A stretch of 64,000 bases of DNA from Mytilus trossulus (lineage: Eukaryota; Mollusca; Bivalvia; Mytilida; Mytilidae). The stretch lies in NCBI RefSeq assembly GCF_036588685.1, contig NC_086381.1, positions 47,615,431 to 47,679,430 of the forward strand, in the 5' to 3' direction. This document shows positions 12,903 through 25,911 of the stretch, one piece after another. Numbering within the stretch: the first letter of the stretch is position 1; each line of letters starts with the position of its first letter. A program made the translations under genes and the position numbers. The notes under the pieces are model-generated. The model saw only the letters and a list, made by a program, of their open reading frames with translations, did no database searches and had not been told where the DNA came from.

Positions 12903-14699
12903 ATAATATTATTACATATAAATTACCAACACACGCTAACGTATTCTTCTACAAATTGAAAACACACCAGTGCATGCAGAAAACGAAAACTTAAACTAGT
13001 TAGCATTGGAGAACCGCCAACCCTCTCTCCACAAGAAAAGGCTACAGCAAATAAACAAAGTGTATTTTTTACAGAAAAATCGATATAAACAAAGAAAAAA
13101 AAATATAAAAAAGGATGAAAAGGTCACAATTTAACGAAATCCAAATTCACACACAAAAAAAGGATCAAATTAGGTAAAGGGCATAAGTTTTATAAAGGTC
13201 CGTGCTAAAACTCATGCACTTGATGCAGTACATGTACTTTGTCTGATAACTTACTTAACAAAAGATGGCTATTTTATAAAATGTGTATTTCGATGAAATT
13301 GATTTAAATATTGATAATATCTTCACTGGTAACATATGTCATATAAATAAATCAAAAAAAAATCATCTAAATGTATTATTACTGACTCCTTGATTATTAT
13401 GATATTGGGTATAGAAAGCAGATGAATAAATAGAACTATCAAGTATTGTTTTTGTTTGTTTACTTAACCACAAATATAATATATAATCCTTTAGGATTTT
13501 TTCCTAGCCGTAAATCAAAAGGAAAAAACTGGACAAGTTCAACCGAAGTACATTGGTGATTTGGAGTATTTTGTTACATTTATTTTCTGTTTCAGCAAAT
13601 GTTATATTCAACTTTAAATATTAAGCGATATCACAGACACACGAAACAAACATGAAGATATTAAATTGAAGAGAAAAAAACAAAATATGTGCTGTCGTTA
13701 TGAAGTTCTGTTACAACATAGAGAAAAAGGATAACAAATAATGATATGAAATTAATTAGGCATGGTGGGTGCTAAATCAGGGGAAGCTAGGTTGAAAAAA
13801 TAGTTCTGCCTTTTGTTCTAACTTTTTGGTCCTTCCTTTTTATTTGACTTTCCTGACTTTGTTTTGCATAAATTGTCAGTCTAATTTTTTTGGCAAAGTT
13901 GCTCATCCTGCCATTTTTTTATTATCTTAAAACTCCTATTTCGTCTTTTTTCAAATTTCATTCTAGTCACCCCCTTTTTTCCCGCCCCATAGAACTCAAT
14001 TCAAATTTCAGTCTATCCGCCCGCTTTTTTCCCGCCCCATAGAACTCAAAGGGTAGCTCTCTAAACGACAAGTGATGAGTCAAGGGGAGATAATCAAATT
14101 AGCTTTATGACCATATTATATAAATGTTTTGTAGTTCCTCGAAGTGGAAACAACAAATAAATAAATTAGAATAATTTTATATTTCAATAAATGCATCCAG
14201 AAGTTTATATTATACAATTACTGTCATTCGATGAGGTTAATATGAATTTTTGTTGACTTTTGAAAAACTAATATTCACTGAGGCCAATGGCAGTTTTTCA
14301 AAAGTCAATTAAACCACATATTTATTGACAAAAAAGACAGTAATTGTTTTTTTTCCCATCATGATTCCAAGAGAAGTGTATGTAATGGCAGATATTTACC
14401 ATAACCAATTGTACATCAAACGTTTTTTTAACCAAAAGTACATGCACGTAAAAGCACGCGACGTTTTAATTTGCGCGGTGAATATCCTTTTTCCGCATGC
14501 AGGTGAAAATGCTTATTTATTCAAAAACCCATTCATATAGAAAAAACCTACTAATTTTATATCAATATGGAAAAATTAAGGTTGTTTCCACTTTATTCAT
14601 TTTGTTATATTTTGTATTACTGTTAGTATTGAAGTAACAGATGTTACCATTATAACCTTTTAGGAAAGAAACATATGACATGAAGGGGTAAATTTTCGT

Positions 14700-15000
14700 T
14701 GCTTTTACGTTGCTTCTTCGTCCTCATAAGCTTCTACATCGATCATGTTACGATTATACAACGTTTTCATTATGCTTAATTTGCGACCTCACTACCCTTA
14801 TCAAGATATTTCTACGCTCATCACGTCCTCACTATGACCATACAATGAGTTATCCGATTGCAACACGATCTTACCACACTTCTATTGCGAAAATAGCACG
14901 TTCTTACCACGATTATACTACGTTTATGCAGATCTTACTACGTTTTTTAAGCCATAACGTCAATATCGTGTTCCATATCAATACAGTTCCATTTCTTCTA
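14700..15000. repeat. CTACG/CACG quasi-periodic array, copy 1
   Basis: Degenerate CTACGTT, CCACGATTAT and CTACGCTC motifs recur about every 10-13 bases. The reading frame through it is a by-product of the repeat. Confidence 0.55.
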
Positions 15001-15309
15001 TTTCTGATTAATACATAGATACGTAATACGGAAACAATACAGTCATGCCACCAATATCGGCGTGGTGGAAGGGGTTGATGTACAATGTAGAGGCAGAGAG
15101 AGCTCCGATAGTTACTAATCCTGATCAAGCAGAAATGTCGGACCGACCAATTCAACCTAAATTACAACCTATTGCTGGTACATCAAGCTCAAATCACGAT
15201 ATTTTAGAAACGATAACAGAGATGACACAGATGTGTGAATTATGAATGAACCGTTAGAGAAAAAAGTCATAATTACATACAGAAAAACTAAACCTGGCCG
15301 AAAGGACAA

Positions 15310-15650
15310 GGTACACTAAGAGCCGTATTTGGCCCCCTTTTTTGTCATTTTTTTTTCTTAATGAAATAAACGAAATTATAATTGGAAATAATTTGCATAT
15401 ATCTGTTCTTTAGAAGCTCATGCGGATTTTAATTTTTGGTAAAGCAGAAACCTGATTTTAGGTTGCTTAAAGTTTACTAAGTACACCAAAAGGTAGCAAA
15501 ATGTTGATTTTTGGACTGAAATTCTTAGTTTTTAAAGGCCTCCGCCAACGTGAGCCACAGAAAAGAATGGTGATAAGGATAGCATTCAAACGGAATTTTC
15601 TGATAATGAAAAGAAACTATTGGCTCACGTTGGCGGAGGCCTTCAAATAT
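15310..15650 (+). repeat. GGCCATATTTGGCCCC-family repeat with perfect hairpin
   Basis: Starts with the GCCGTATTTGGCCCCC signature. Contains a perfect 23-bp inverted repeat (15535-15557 with 15621-15643). Confidence 0.6.
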
Positions 15651-16301
15651 AAATAAAACTATCTCCTAAAAAAACAACAACTTCGCCGTAATAGTAAAAT
15701 CGGAGCGAAATCGGAGAAAGGGCTGAAAACTCCGCATTCGGCTGTGATTACCAGACACCACAAACTACATCAAGAATATTTCCAAAGGTGAGGTTTTTAG
15801 TTTTGAGATTTGGCAAACATTCTTCAAATTGTATTTTTTTTCTTATTATCAATCTAGATTTTGTTTTACCAATTTGGATCAACAAACAAATGGTGAAAAC
15901 GTATGCATTTGGCACACACGATAAACAGCCATTTTCATGTGTAACTGAGACCGGTTGAGTCATGATATGATATAAAGCTACAAAGAGTTGGAATGATTAA
16001 ATAATTTTTCGTTTCAAGTTAAAAATATCTCCACTCAGAATATGTCAAAATTAGGAACAAAATATCGGTCCGGTTGCAGACGACTTTGAGAAATTGACTA
16101 CCGCCGAAAACAACATTTTTGCTTACAGTATCATCAACCGGAGATTTTTCTTATGACTTAACATAAAAATTGAACAATTAAATAATTCCAATTTCCCAAT
16201 GAATTCAACTAACAAATAGAATTAACGGAGAACATAAAAATTAAAAAAAAATCAATAGTGATAATAAGTATGTCGTTTTACGCTGTATCTGATATGATAA
16301 C

Positions 16302-16380
16302 AACGTAGTCTAGTGGGAACTTCGTTACCTTTTGTCCGGGCGTCCTACGTTCGAATCTCAATACTACGTTAGTATTTTTT
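16302..16380 (+). tRNA. tRNA-like sequence (pseudogene or SINE head)
   Basis: TAGTCTAGTGGG resembles a pol III A box and ACGTTCGAATCTC a B box, about 35 bases apart, followed by a run of eight Ts (16374-16381), a pol III-type stop. No convincing anticodon or T stem can be drawn, so it is not a working tRNA. Confidence 0.3.
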
Positions 16381-16870
16381 TTACTTGTATCATTTTATTT
16401 TCTTTCAAAAAAAGAAAGAAAAGCAGAAAAATGCATTCGAGTTCATGATATAATAGCCAGCAATTTAGTCTGATTTCTAAACAAAGTTTTAGTCACTTCA
16501 ATGGTATGCAACAGATTTTTATTCCAAGTTTGAGCCTCATTCAATTTTTTTTGCCTTTGGAATCATTTTTTCAATATGGGATGACATCAAAAGATCAATG
16601 AAGTATATCAAACTTACATCAAATAACTTGGGGCATCATAAAATGGCTGCTATTTTTGTTTTTTTTTACTTCAATTTAACATGTACATGTATCCATAATG
16701 GTCAATCATTCACCAACTGATTAAGTTAAGGGAGTTGGGGGGAAAGGGGGGGGGGGGGGGGGGGGGGGTGTCTGTGGAAAAACTATGTGAATTTTTATCC
16801 TACATTGAACTTTCGATGTCGTCCCGGAGAGAAGTTGAATAGAAGTCATTTGAAGAAATAATATTACAGC

Positions 16871-17063
16871 TGATTTCATTGAGTGTGTAGCCAAAGGTAA
16901 CAGTGGCGGATCCAGGGTCTGGGGGGTTTGAACTCCCTTTTTTAGGACAATCAATGCATTTGAAAAGAGGGCAGTACAACTGACCTAATATTGACTGAAT
17001 GGTTCAGCTAACAAGCAAGCTTACTAAAGATATTACCTTTGCCTACACACTCAACGAAATCGA
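16871..17063. mobile_element. MITE, CATTGAGTGTGTAG family, copy 1
   Basis: Inverted ends of about 30 bases (16871-16900 and 17033-17062) with GAGTGTGTAG at the core. A GGCGGATCC-type repeat is nested inside. Confidence 0.7.
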
Positions 17064-17763
17064 CTATAACAAAGGGAGTTTATATATAACTTTATTGTAG
17101 ATATAACATAGTTGTTTCAGACATACACGAAATATTTTAAAGTTTAACTTAACAGATAATTCCCTCCGCTCCCATTTCGATGTAATAAAACAAAACTCAA
17201 CACATAAGTAATGATAATCATATTTTGATATTTTAAGGTTTAACTTAACAGATAACAGATACATGTATTTTAAGATAGATTTTCAGGCCCTTGGATTTTA
17301 AAGTAAAAATGACAAAAATAAATATATATACATATATCATAACATAATTAAACGTCACACAAATGCTTGGACGACCTGATGCGCAAGGTTTCATATAATA
17401 TATATTTTTCTGTCTTATTACAGATCTATATAGAATTGACATCCTGATTATGTAAACCATGGACACCACATAATGAAATTCATGGACGTTCGTATGCCTG
17501 TTTTCGAAAATGGTATAGTTATTTTGTTCAACCAACATAATATATAGATATAGGAAGATGAGGTATGAGTGCGAATGAGACAACTCTCCATCCAAGTAAC
17601 AATTTATAAAGTAAACCATTATAGATCAAGGTACGGACTGTGACACGGATCCTTGGCTCACAGCGAACAGCAAACTATAAAGGACCCCCAAAATTACTAT
17701 TAAACTTTTGACTCAGTATAAATTCGATATCAGCAGCATGACTGTTGTAGTCTTCGGTCACTT

Positions 17764-19730
17764 TTTATACGACCGCAAATTTTGAAAAAATTTTCGTCGT
17801 ATATTGCTATCACGTTGGCGTCGTCGTCGTCGTCGTCGTCGTCGTCCGAATACTTTTAGTTTTCGCACTCTAACTTTAGTAAAAGTGAATAGAAATCTAT
17901 GAAATTTTAACACAAGGTTAATGACCATAAAAGGAAGGTTGGTATTGATTTTGGGAGTTTTGGTCCCAACATTTTAGGAATTAGGGGCCAAAAAGGGCCC
18001 AAATAAGCATTTTCTTGGTTTTCGCACTATAACTTTAGTTTAAGTTAATAGAAATCTATGAAATTTTGACACAAGGTTGATGATCACAAAAGAAAAGTTG
18101 GGATTGATTTTGGGAGTTTTGGTTTTAACAGTTTAGGAATTAGGGGCCAAAAAAGGGCCCAAATAAGCATTATTCTGGGTTTTCACACAATAACTTTAGT
18201 TTAAGTAAATAGAAATCAATGAAATTTAAACATAATGTTTATGACCACAAAAGGAAGATTGGTATTGATTTTGGGAGTTTAGGTCCCAACAGTTTAGGAA
18301 TTAAGGGCCAAAAAGGGACCCAAATGAGCATTTTTCTTGGTTTTCGCACCATAACGTTAGTATAAGTAAATAGAAATCTATGAAATTTAAACACAGGGTT
18401 AATGACCATAAAAGGAAAGTTGGTATTGATTTTGGGAGTTTTGGTCCCAACAGTTTAGGAAAAAGGGGCCCAAAGGGTCCAAAATTAAACTTTGTTTGAT
18501 TTCATCAAAATTTAATAATTGGGGTTCTTTGATATGCCGAATCTAACTGTGTATGTAGATTCTTAACTTTTGGTCCCGTTTTCAAATTGGTCTACATTAA
18601 GGTCCAAAGGGTCCAAAATTAAACTTAGTTTGATTTTAACAAAAATTGAATCCTTGGGGTTCTTTGATATGCTGAATCTAAAAATGAACTTAGATTTTTT
18701 ATTATTGGCCCAGTTTTCAAGTTGGCCCAAATCGGGGTCCAAAATTAAACTTTTTTGATTTCATCAAAAATTGAATAATTGGGGTTCTTTGATATGCCAA
18801 ATCTAACTGTGTAGTAGATTCTTCATTTTTGGTCCCGTTTTCAAATTGGCCTACATTAAGGTCCAAAGAGTCCAAAATTAAAGTAAGTTTGATTTTAACA
18901 AAAATTAAATTCTTGGGCCTCTTTGATATGCTGAATCAAAACATGTACTTAGATTTTTGATTATGGGCCCAGTTTTCAAGTTGGTCCAAATCAGGATCTA
19001 AAATTATTATATTAAGTATTGTGGAATAGCAAGTCTTTTCAATTGCACAGCATTGTGCAATGGCAAGAAATATCTTATTTCACAATATTGTGAAATAGCA
19101 AATTTTTTTTTTAAATAGAGTTATCTTTCTTTGTCCAAAATAGTAAGCAAGAAATATCTTATTGCAAGAATTTTTTTTAATTGGAGTTATCTTTCTTTGT
19201 CCAGAAACTTAAATCTTTGTTATATACAATATACAATGTATATTCACTTTTTACTACCAACTGATAAATTTAAATAATCTTTACCATTCAGTGATAACAA
19301 GCAGTTTTTTTACATTTTATTTACAGTTTATTTTATGATGTATTTAAATGAGTAGTTATTGTTGCAAACTCCATTAGAATATTTTAATTGAGATTAGTTT
19401 TGGAATAAGGGAAAGGGGGATTTGATTAAAAGATTGGGTTAAATTTTTCTCATTTGAAATTTCATAAATAAAAAGAAAATTTCTTCAAACATTATTTTGA
19501 GAGGATTAATATTGAACAGCATAGTGAATTGCTCTAAGAACAAACAAAAATTTTAAGTTCATTAGAACACATTCATTCTGTGTCAGAAACCTATGCTGTG
19601 TCAACTATTTAATCACAATCCAAATTTAGAGCTGAATCCAGCTTGAATGTTGTGTCCTTACTTGCCCCAACCGTTCAGGGTTCAACCTCTGCGGTCGTAT
19701 AAAGCTACGCCCTGCGAAGCATCTGGTTTA
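17764..19730 (+). mobile_element. Tandem-repeat-filled element, TTTATACGACCGCA ends, copy 2
   Basis: Same ends (17764-17777 and 19690-19703), same GC-rich tail, and the same three repeat classes in the same order as 11055-12902, with one more approximately 170-base unit and a longer GTC microsatellite (17816-17846). Confidence 0.82.
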
Positions 19731-20599
19731 TCAATTGTATTATAATTCAGAATGTGAAATACATGTCTTTAGCCGACGCCTCCTTACTATATATATTTTA
19801 CAAGTTAAGAGAATGTAGCCTTTTAAGGCTGTTTAATTGAGATAAATCATTTTGCAGTCGCTCATTATATATTGCACATATATTTCGATATCTATTTCAG
19901 GTACATTCATAAGGGATTACATACAGTATTTACAGTGATAAGAATGAAGAAACATAAGGAATGGTAAATATATACAACACTATTTTCTTATTTTTTTTTA
20001 TACAAATTTAACAAAACTGGTTGCAAGGGTCTTCTCGGCACAAGACCATACAATAAGCACAAGTGTCCGTTAGATTGAAATGATTCGGCATTGAAGGTGA
20101 TCTGCTATTGAAAAGATGAACAAAAATAATGATATAAGGGAAACTTAATGTTGGGTTAATGTCAATGAAAGCAACCATTCAAACATCACAATATTCCAAG
20201 ACTGTCACTTCTTGTTTAAATATATGCTGCATGAATATGAATCTCGTATGGCATACTAGACACTTTAAAATTAGTCTTATACAGAATATTACACCCGGTC
20301 TAAAAGAGGAGCTACATGTATATTGCATTCGCCTTGTCCATCTGTTGAATATTCAAACTACCGCGACTGTATAATAACATTCTCGTCATCATACTTGTGT
20401 ATAAATACATTTGATTTCTGTTTAATATCACGTCTTCTTTTTTATTTTAATCTGCTTTTTTTTTTTTTTTTTTGCATTATGGTTCACAGGAAGATAAATA
20501 ATACAACTAAAAATAGAGGTTAAATTAGAGTAAACGATTTTTGAATAAATAATTAAAATAATTTCTCCTTCATTTTCATTTTTAGGTAATGCTGTGAAG

Positions 20600-22655
20600 A
20601 TGCCTACCCCACGAAATTTTAGTTGCATTTTATGCATTTAAAAGAGACAAACCGACGAGCAATATTTAATTCTGGATTACGGAGCTATGTTGAGTCAATT
20701 TTAAAAAGACATGTGTATGAACATGACGCAATTTGCTTAAAATGTAGAACAAGAATTCAACGAGAAATTCAGGCTAACAAATTAGTTAACAATGTGACTG
20801 TTGCAGAAAAAAATAAGAGCAATGGAAAAAAACAACCAAGCTCTGGAGGCGTCCTTAGTCCAAAAACCATACAACTTCCTATATGTTCTACCACAAAATC
20901 ACACCGTATGTGTATTGTTTGTAAGAAGCAGAATTCAAATAGGCATAAACTTATTGTTGTTCCCAATGAAGCCAAGACACAAACATTTATAGACAAGGGC
21001 ATCTTTATATCCACGAACAGTAGGTGTTGTTCTGATCATCTTGTTGGTAAATACTTCAAGCAAGAGGCTCTGAAAGCATTAAAGCATACTTCTCCGTCGA
21101 CATTCTTCAACCGTACGGATGTAAACAACTTGTTGGATAGAACCAGGTCAATGCTAAAAGATGTTGGAAAACTTAATTTCGATGTCCAGATAGCTATGCT
21201 AGATGACGATTTTGTTAATCTCACTGGACTCACCAAACAACAGTTTGACGTTGTCGCCACACATGTTACAGACTTGAGAAACTCTGAAGTACGCTCAATA
21301 AGAACATGTCTTGCTATTCTCCTTGTGAAATTACGCACTGGATTATCGAACACAATCTTGGGAACTCTCTTCAGCCTTAAGTCCTACAATATACGGCGAG
21401 CCGTACACTCAGCTCGAGAATCTCTAATTAAAAATTTTGTTCCATCATTTTTAGGATTTAACCATATGAGTCATTCCGTTTTTGCCCAGAGTCATACAAC
21501 TCCAACTGCCAAAACATTGTTTACAGGAAACAATGAAGAGACAGCTGTTCTGATCCTAGATGGGACATATATATACATACAGAAAAGTTCATACCACCAT
21601 TCCAGAAGAAAACCTACAGTATGCACAAAAATCTACCTTTAGTCAAGCCCATGATTATAGTTGGATCTGATGGCTACATTTTGAGTGTCTTTGGACCATA
21701 TTATGCCAATGGCCACAACAACGATGCCTCAATTACCAAGCATTTATTTAAAACAAATGCTGAAGATATAAAGAATTGGATAAAGGACGATGACGTACTA
21801 GTAGTCGACAGAGGTTTCAGAGATGCTCAAGCTTTTCTTGAGAGTTTGAACTTGAAAGTAGAGATGCCCTGTTTCATCAAAAAGGGACAAAAACAGCACA
21901 CTACCGAGGAGGCAAATTCTTCACGACTTATAACAAAAGTTCGGTGGGTAGTTGAAAGCGCCAATGGACGAATTAAACAGTGGCGTTTTCTCGACAAAGT
22001 CGTTTCAAACCACTTTGTTCCCTATATTGGAGATTTTGTCAGAATTGTTTCTGCATTTATTAATTGCTTCCGGGCTCCACTGATAAATGATTTTTATAAT
22101 GAAGAGATTGGCCAAACTATGCTGGATAAAGCACAGCTTGGTAACCAGGTACAGAAGTATGTTGAGGACAATAATTTAATTCGCAAAAAAGCTATTTATT
22201 CTGAAGTAAATGGCACGGAAAACGTATTAGATTTTCCAAAACTTACTCTCCAACAAATCAGAGATATTACTATGGGAGTATATCAACTGAAGCAAGCCCC
22301 AAAATATACAGAAAGCCATCTCTCTGATGACAATTACATGCTCCAGACTTGCCGTGACCGTCAAAATCTACTACGAGTAAAACTAACATCCAGACATTCG
22401 TCCTCAAGAGTGTACAGTCTATGGATTGAATTTAGTAGAGATGACGTCACTGGTTGGTATTGCACATGTAAAGTTGGCGCCCGGGTGGTTGGTTGTTGTG
22501 CGCATATTGCATCTACAATGTGGTACCTTGGTTATAGCAGGTGGGAACTAGAGACACCAAGCACATGTAAATATGCAGATTCAATTTTGAATGCAAAAGA
22601 TGTGCCACTTGAAACAGATTCCGATTCTGATAGTGACAGTTTCATTGAGGAGTGA
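20600..22655 (+). pseudogene. PIF/Harbinger-type DDE transposase with THAP-like and SWIM zinc fingers, frameshifted
   Basis: Cut-and-paste transposase of the DDE_Tnp_4 kind. Order: an N-terminal Cys pair (SCILC, ATG at 20600) with a second pair CLKC; a THAP-like C2CH finger (CIVC at 20911, CCSDH near 21024); the LTGLTKQQFDVV helix-turn-helix; catalytic Asp in LDGTYIYIQ (21559), second Asp in VDRGFRD (21807), Glu in RWVVESANGR (21954); and a C-terminal SWIM-type CxC...CxH (22461-22505) in front of an acidic Ser/Asp tail. Two breaks: the frame starting at 20600 stops at 20639, and the next frame stops at 21640 while the catalytic domain continues in another frame. Each equals one missing base in a homopolymer (about 20637-20643 and A4 at 21609-21612). 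Otherwise about 684 codons. Domestication is possible but unsupported. Flanking inverted repeats were not found. Confidence 0.88.
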
Positions 22656-23044
22656 ATCTCTTACACTCATATTTATTGACAGAGGTTAAGATGTAAATGC
22701 ATAGAAATAGTGAATTTATTTAACAGGGGTGGGTTTTTTTCATTGTTGTATTAACAAACGAAATCAGTATCCGATTAAAATTGTCCTTGTCTTGCGGAAT
22801 TCTTTTAGATCTTAATGTTGAATACGTTTCTTTCTCGCTGAACGTACATACTCTACTGTTGATTATCTGTTCATTAATTAAGAATAAGAATATGTTTGTA
22901 CACATTTTTAGTCACATGTCAGATAAATAAAAAAGAAGATGTGTTATGATTGCCAATGAAGTTAGATCCACGTGAGGTTTAGTCATAGCTTAGGTATCAG
23001 TCTTTTTGCTCTTACTGAACATTGTTTGAATTGTTTTACATTGT

Positions 23045-23195
23045 CTTATCGGGGCCTTTTATAGCTGACTATGCAGTATGGGCGTTGCTCATTGTTGAAG
23101 GCCATACGGTGACCTATAGTTGTTAATGTTTGTGTCATTTTGGTCTTTTGTGGATAGTTGTCCCATTTGCAATCATACCACATCTTCTTTTTTAT
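23045..23195 (-). repeat. SINE-like repeat, same family
   Basis: CCTTTTATAGCTGACTATGC, TTGAAGGCCATACGGTGACC and TTGCAATCATACCACATCTT, the full-length reverse complement of the family. Confidence 0.65.
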
Positions 23196-23951
23196 ATACT
23201 CTACAAAAACAATATATAAATCTAAATAATGAACTACAACTATACTAAAATAGAAGATTTGGTACACCTTGTCAGTAAATCTAGTTAAAATTTTCCCTCC
23301 TTGAAGCTGCTTTACGTGTGATGCTATGTGTCTTTGATAAACAAGACTTTGGTCATTTTGGAGATTACCCTGTTTATGTGGTATTACGTACATATATACT
23401 ATACATTTCTATAAGGAATGTGGTTGATATATGATTATGCACTATGATAGGTTTATCTAATTACCTTCACATTTAATACAGACATCCGACAGTTTTTCAT
23501 TCAGACCAACAGCGTACATTTTGTTGTCCATATTACACTATGTCTTAAGATGCTTTTTTACAATTTCTGCGTAATATATACTTAACCTAGTAAGTTATAC
23601 TTATTGGCGGTTTATACTCTATATTCAGATGTTGTCTCTTTGACATGCACATTCCACATTTCAATTTTATCTATATGCAGTGCAACTATTTACAAAGGAT
23701 GATTTTCATTGGTTCCACGAACATTCACAGAACATTGTGTAATTTTGTCAAAGAAAACTGCCTGTTATTTCATTGTTTATATAATTGTTTGATCATTAAA
23801 TAAATCAACAGTTCCAGTAATGAATTCTTTTTTTTTTTACTTAACTGCTATTGTACACGGGCTTAACATAATACTTTTGATATAATGATAAAAAGGCCTT
23901 GAAGGTCATTATAACTTTGCCTTTTTTGTAAAACTTTTTCGTAATACTTTA

Positions 23952-24026
23952 TTATTTTTTTTTTTTTATTTTTTTTTTTGGGGGGGGGGGGTGGGGGTGG
24001 GGGTGGGTGGGTGCGGGGGGGGGGGG
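23952..24026 (+). repeat. T-tract followed by G-rich tract
   Basis: About 20 Ts interrupted once, then an almost pure G stretch with single Ts; several runs of five or more G could form a quadruplex. Confidence 0.85.
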
Positions 24027-24699
24027 AGATTATTTGTTTAGTAAACAACAAGCTTATTCCAGTTGGATAGTGATAAATCTACAAAATATTAATATCGTAT
24101 AGATGACAAATTAAAATAAGAAAAGTACAATTTCAGCGTAAATCATATAGTGGAAGGTCGTTGCTACGCAATGAATACGGTTGCTAGGGAGTTTCTAAGC
24201 ATTAAAAAGCTAACAAAATGTAAGTTATTTACAATTGTCATGTAATTACCTAACAATAGACCTAGCAAACCTAGCTTTGGTTAACACATTAGGTGTTACA
24301 TAAACCTTGAAGATATATTAAAGGCTGTGGTTGCTTAGTATACAGTGCTGTTGCTAAGGGTCATTCTGATGGCTAAGATATGATAAATACTAGTACTTAA
24401 TAATTCAGATGAATGAGACATTATAGTTTGATATTTCTATATATGTATTGTACAATGATACATTTCTATTCATATAAAAAAGACACACGTTTTAATGAAT
24501 ATGGTTAAAAATAGTGCATAAATAGCAGAATTTAAATTGGTTGCTAGACAACCAACAAATGATAATTACAAAAAAAAATTGTCATTTTTTTAAGCTTCTA
24601 CATATAGTCTATTAAAATTATAAAATTCAATTCATTTGGAGAGGGGGCCAAAAATGGCCCTTATTGTACCTTGTCCTTTAATATATTGTATGTGATAAT

Positions 24700-25030
24700 G
24701 ACAATGAGAATGGTCGTAGTATGAACGTAGTCAGGTCGTAAGAAGAGCGCAATGAGGGCGGGAATGGCATGCTAAAATCGTACCACCATGGTCTTGAACA
24801 GCGGAGTGTAAACGTGATGAACTCGTAGTGGAAGCGTAGTTGGGTCGCGGTGAGAACGTGATGGTCGCAGTAAGGTCGTAATTACGTCGCTGTGAGATCG
24901 TAGCACAGTCTCTCCGAATAGAATAGAATCAGTCTTTCTGCACGCTCTTACTACGATGGTACAGCGACTATTGGGATCTTATCACGACCTTTGTGCGCTC
25001 TCACTATGCTTTTACTACGCCCTTTAAATC
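24700..25030. repeat. CGTAGT/ACTACG quasi-periodic array, copy 2 (with strand switch)
   Basis: CGTAGT, CGTGATGG, GTCGCAGT and similar recur about every 11-12 bases to about 24910; after that the complementary motifs (CTTACTACGA, TATCACGACC) take over, so the block is a loose inverted repeat. Confidence 0.6.
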
Positions 25031-25370
25031 GTGGCCTAGTGGGACTGCGTTATTAGTAAAAAAGGTGAACATTCGTCAACACCGCGGATCCTCCCAATTT
25101 GATTAAAACAGCTGTAAAAGTCATTCCAAATAAACCTTACATTAATACAATGTACAATGTACATGAATGTTTAAAAATATATATAGTTATAGATTTATTG
25201 ACTGGTGTTAGGTGCAAGTTCAGCACTATTGTGCTGTTGTGCTATGTCGTGACGGTTATTATCAACAAGTTTCATACAAATACAAAATAGAGTTTTAATT
25301 AAAAAAAAAAGAAGTATAACTGATTACATCTCATATACAAATGTAAGTTCTATTGCTCCAGAGTATTTTC

Positions 25371-25648
25371 ACAGCAAAATGCATTGAGTGTGTAGGTAAA
25401 GGCATTATCTTTGATTAGATTGCTCACTATTTAAACAATGAAGTCATTTTTATATTACTAGGAAAACTATCCTTTTTCAAGAGTAGAATAGTCAGGCAGA
25501 TAACCAATATATCTGTCTGTAGGACTAGACTACCCCGAAAGAAGGGTACTTGTATACCTAACATAATAATTACTTCACGGCAAGACAACTAACAAACTAT
25601 ATTTTTTGTATTAAAATATTTACCTACACACTTAATGCATTTTGCTGT
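25371..25648. mobile_element. MITE, CATTGAGTGTGTAG family, copy 2
   Basis: Inverted ends 25371-25400 and 25619-25648, one mismatch in 30 by eye. Same terminal core as 16871-17063 but unrelated centre. It lies about 260 bases upstream of the C1GALT1-like copy B start. Confidence 0.75.
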
Positions 25649-25911
25649 AATCAATTCAATGAAATGCCTTTTTCTTAATATATAAACCGAGTATCTATTA
25701 TTTTTCCTTGACCGCTTCAGTTAATATAGATCATTGATTTTTATTGTAGATATACATACGTACAAATAATCGAAAATCTTAGTTCAAAAGATTATCAAAA
25801 GTAACATCTGGTCAAAATACAATTTATTAAAACATCTGATGCTACAAAAATTTACACACAGACTGGTAATGTAATATATGACCTATTATTTTCAATTCCA
25901 GAGAAGACGTC

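Larger units (their letters stand above)
12903..16700. other. Intergenic, repeats only
   Basis: Contains the CTACG array, the GGCCATATTTGGCCCC element and a tRNA-like sequence. A 60-base segment with TTTTTTCCCGCCCCATAGAACTCAA is duplicated at 13970-14050. No gene seen. Confidence 0.7.
22656..25370. other. Region 3' of the transposase
   Basis: SINE-like copy at 23045, G-tract at 23980, CGTAGT array at 24700. I looked for a terminal inverted repeat matching sequence 5' of 20600 and saw none. Confidence 0.6.

Noticed and set aside
14710..15155. Overlapping ORFs on both strands
   Set aside because: They arise from the CTACG quasi-periodic array; the residue pattern follows the repeat.
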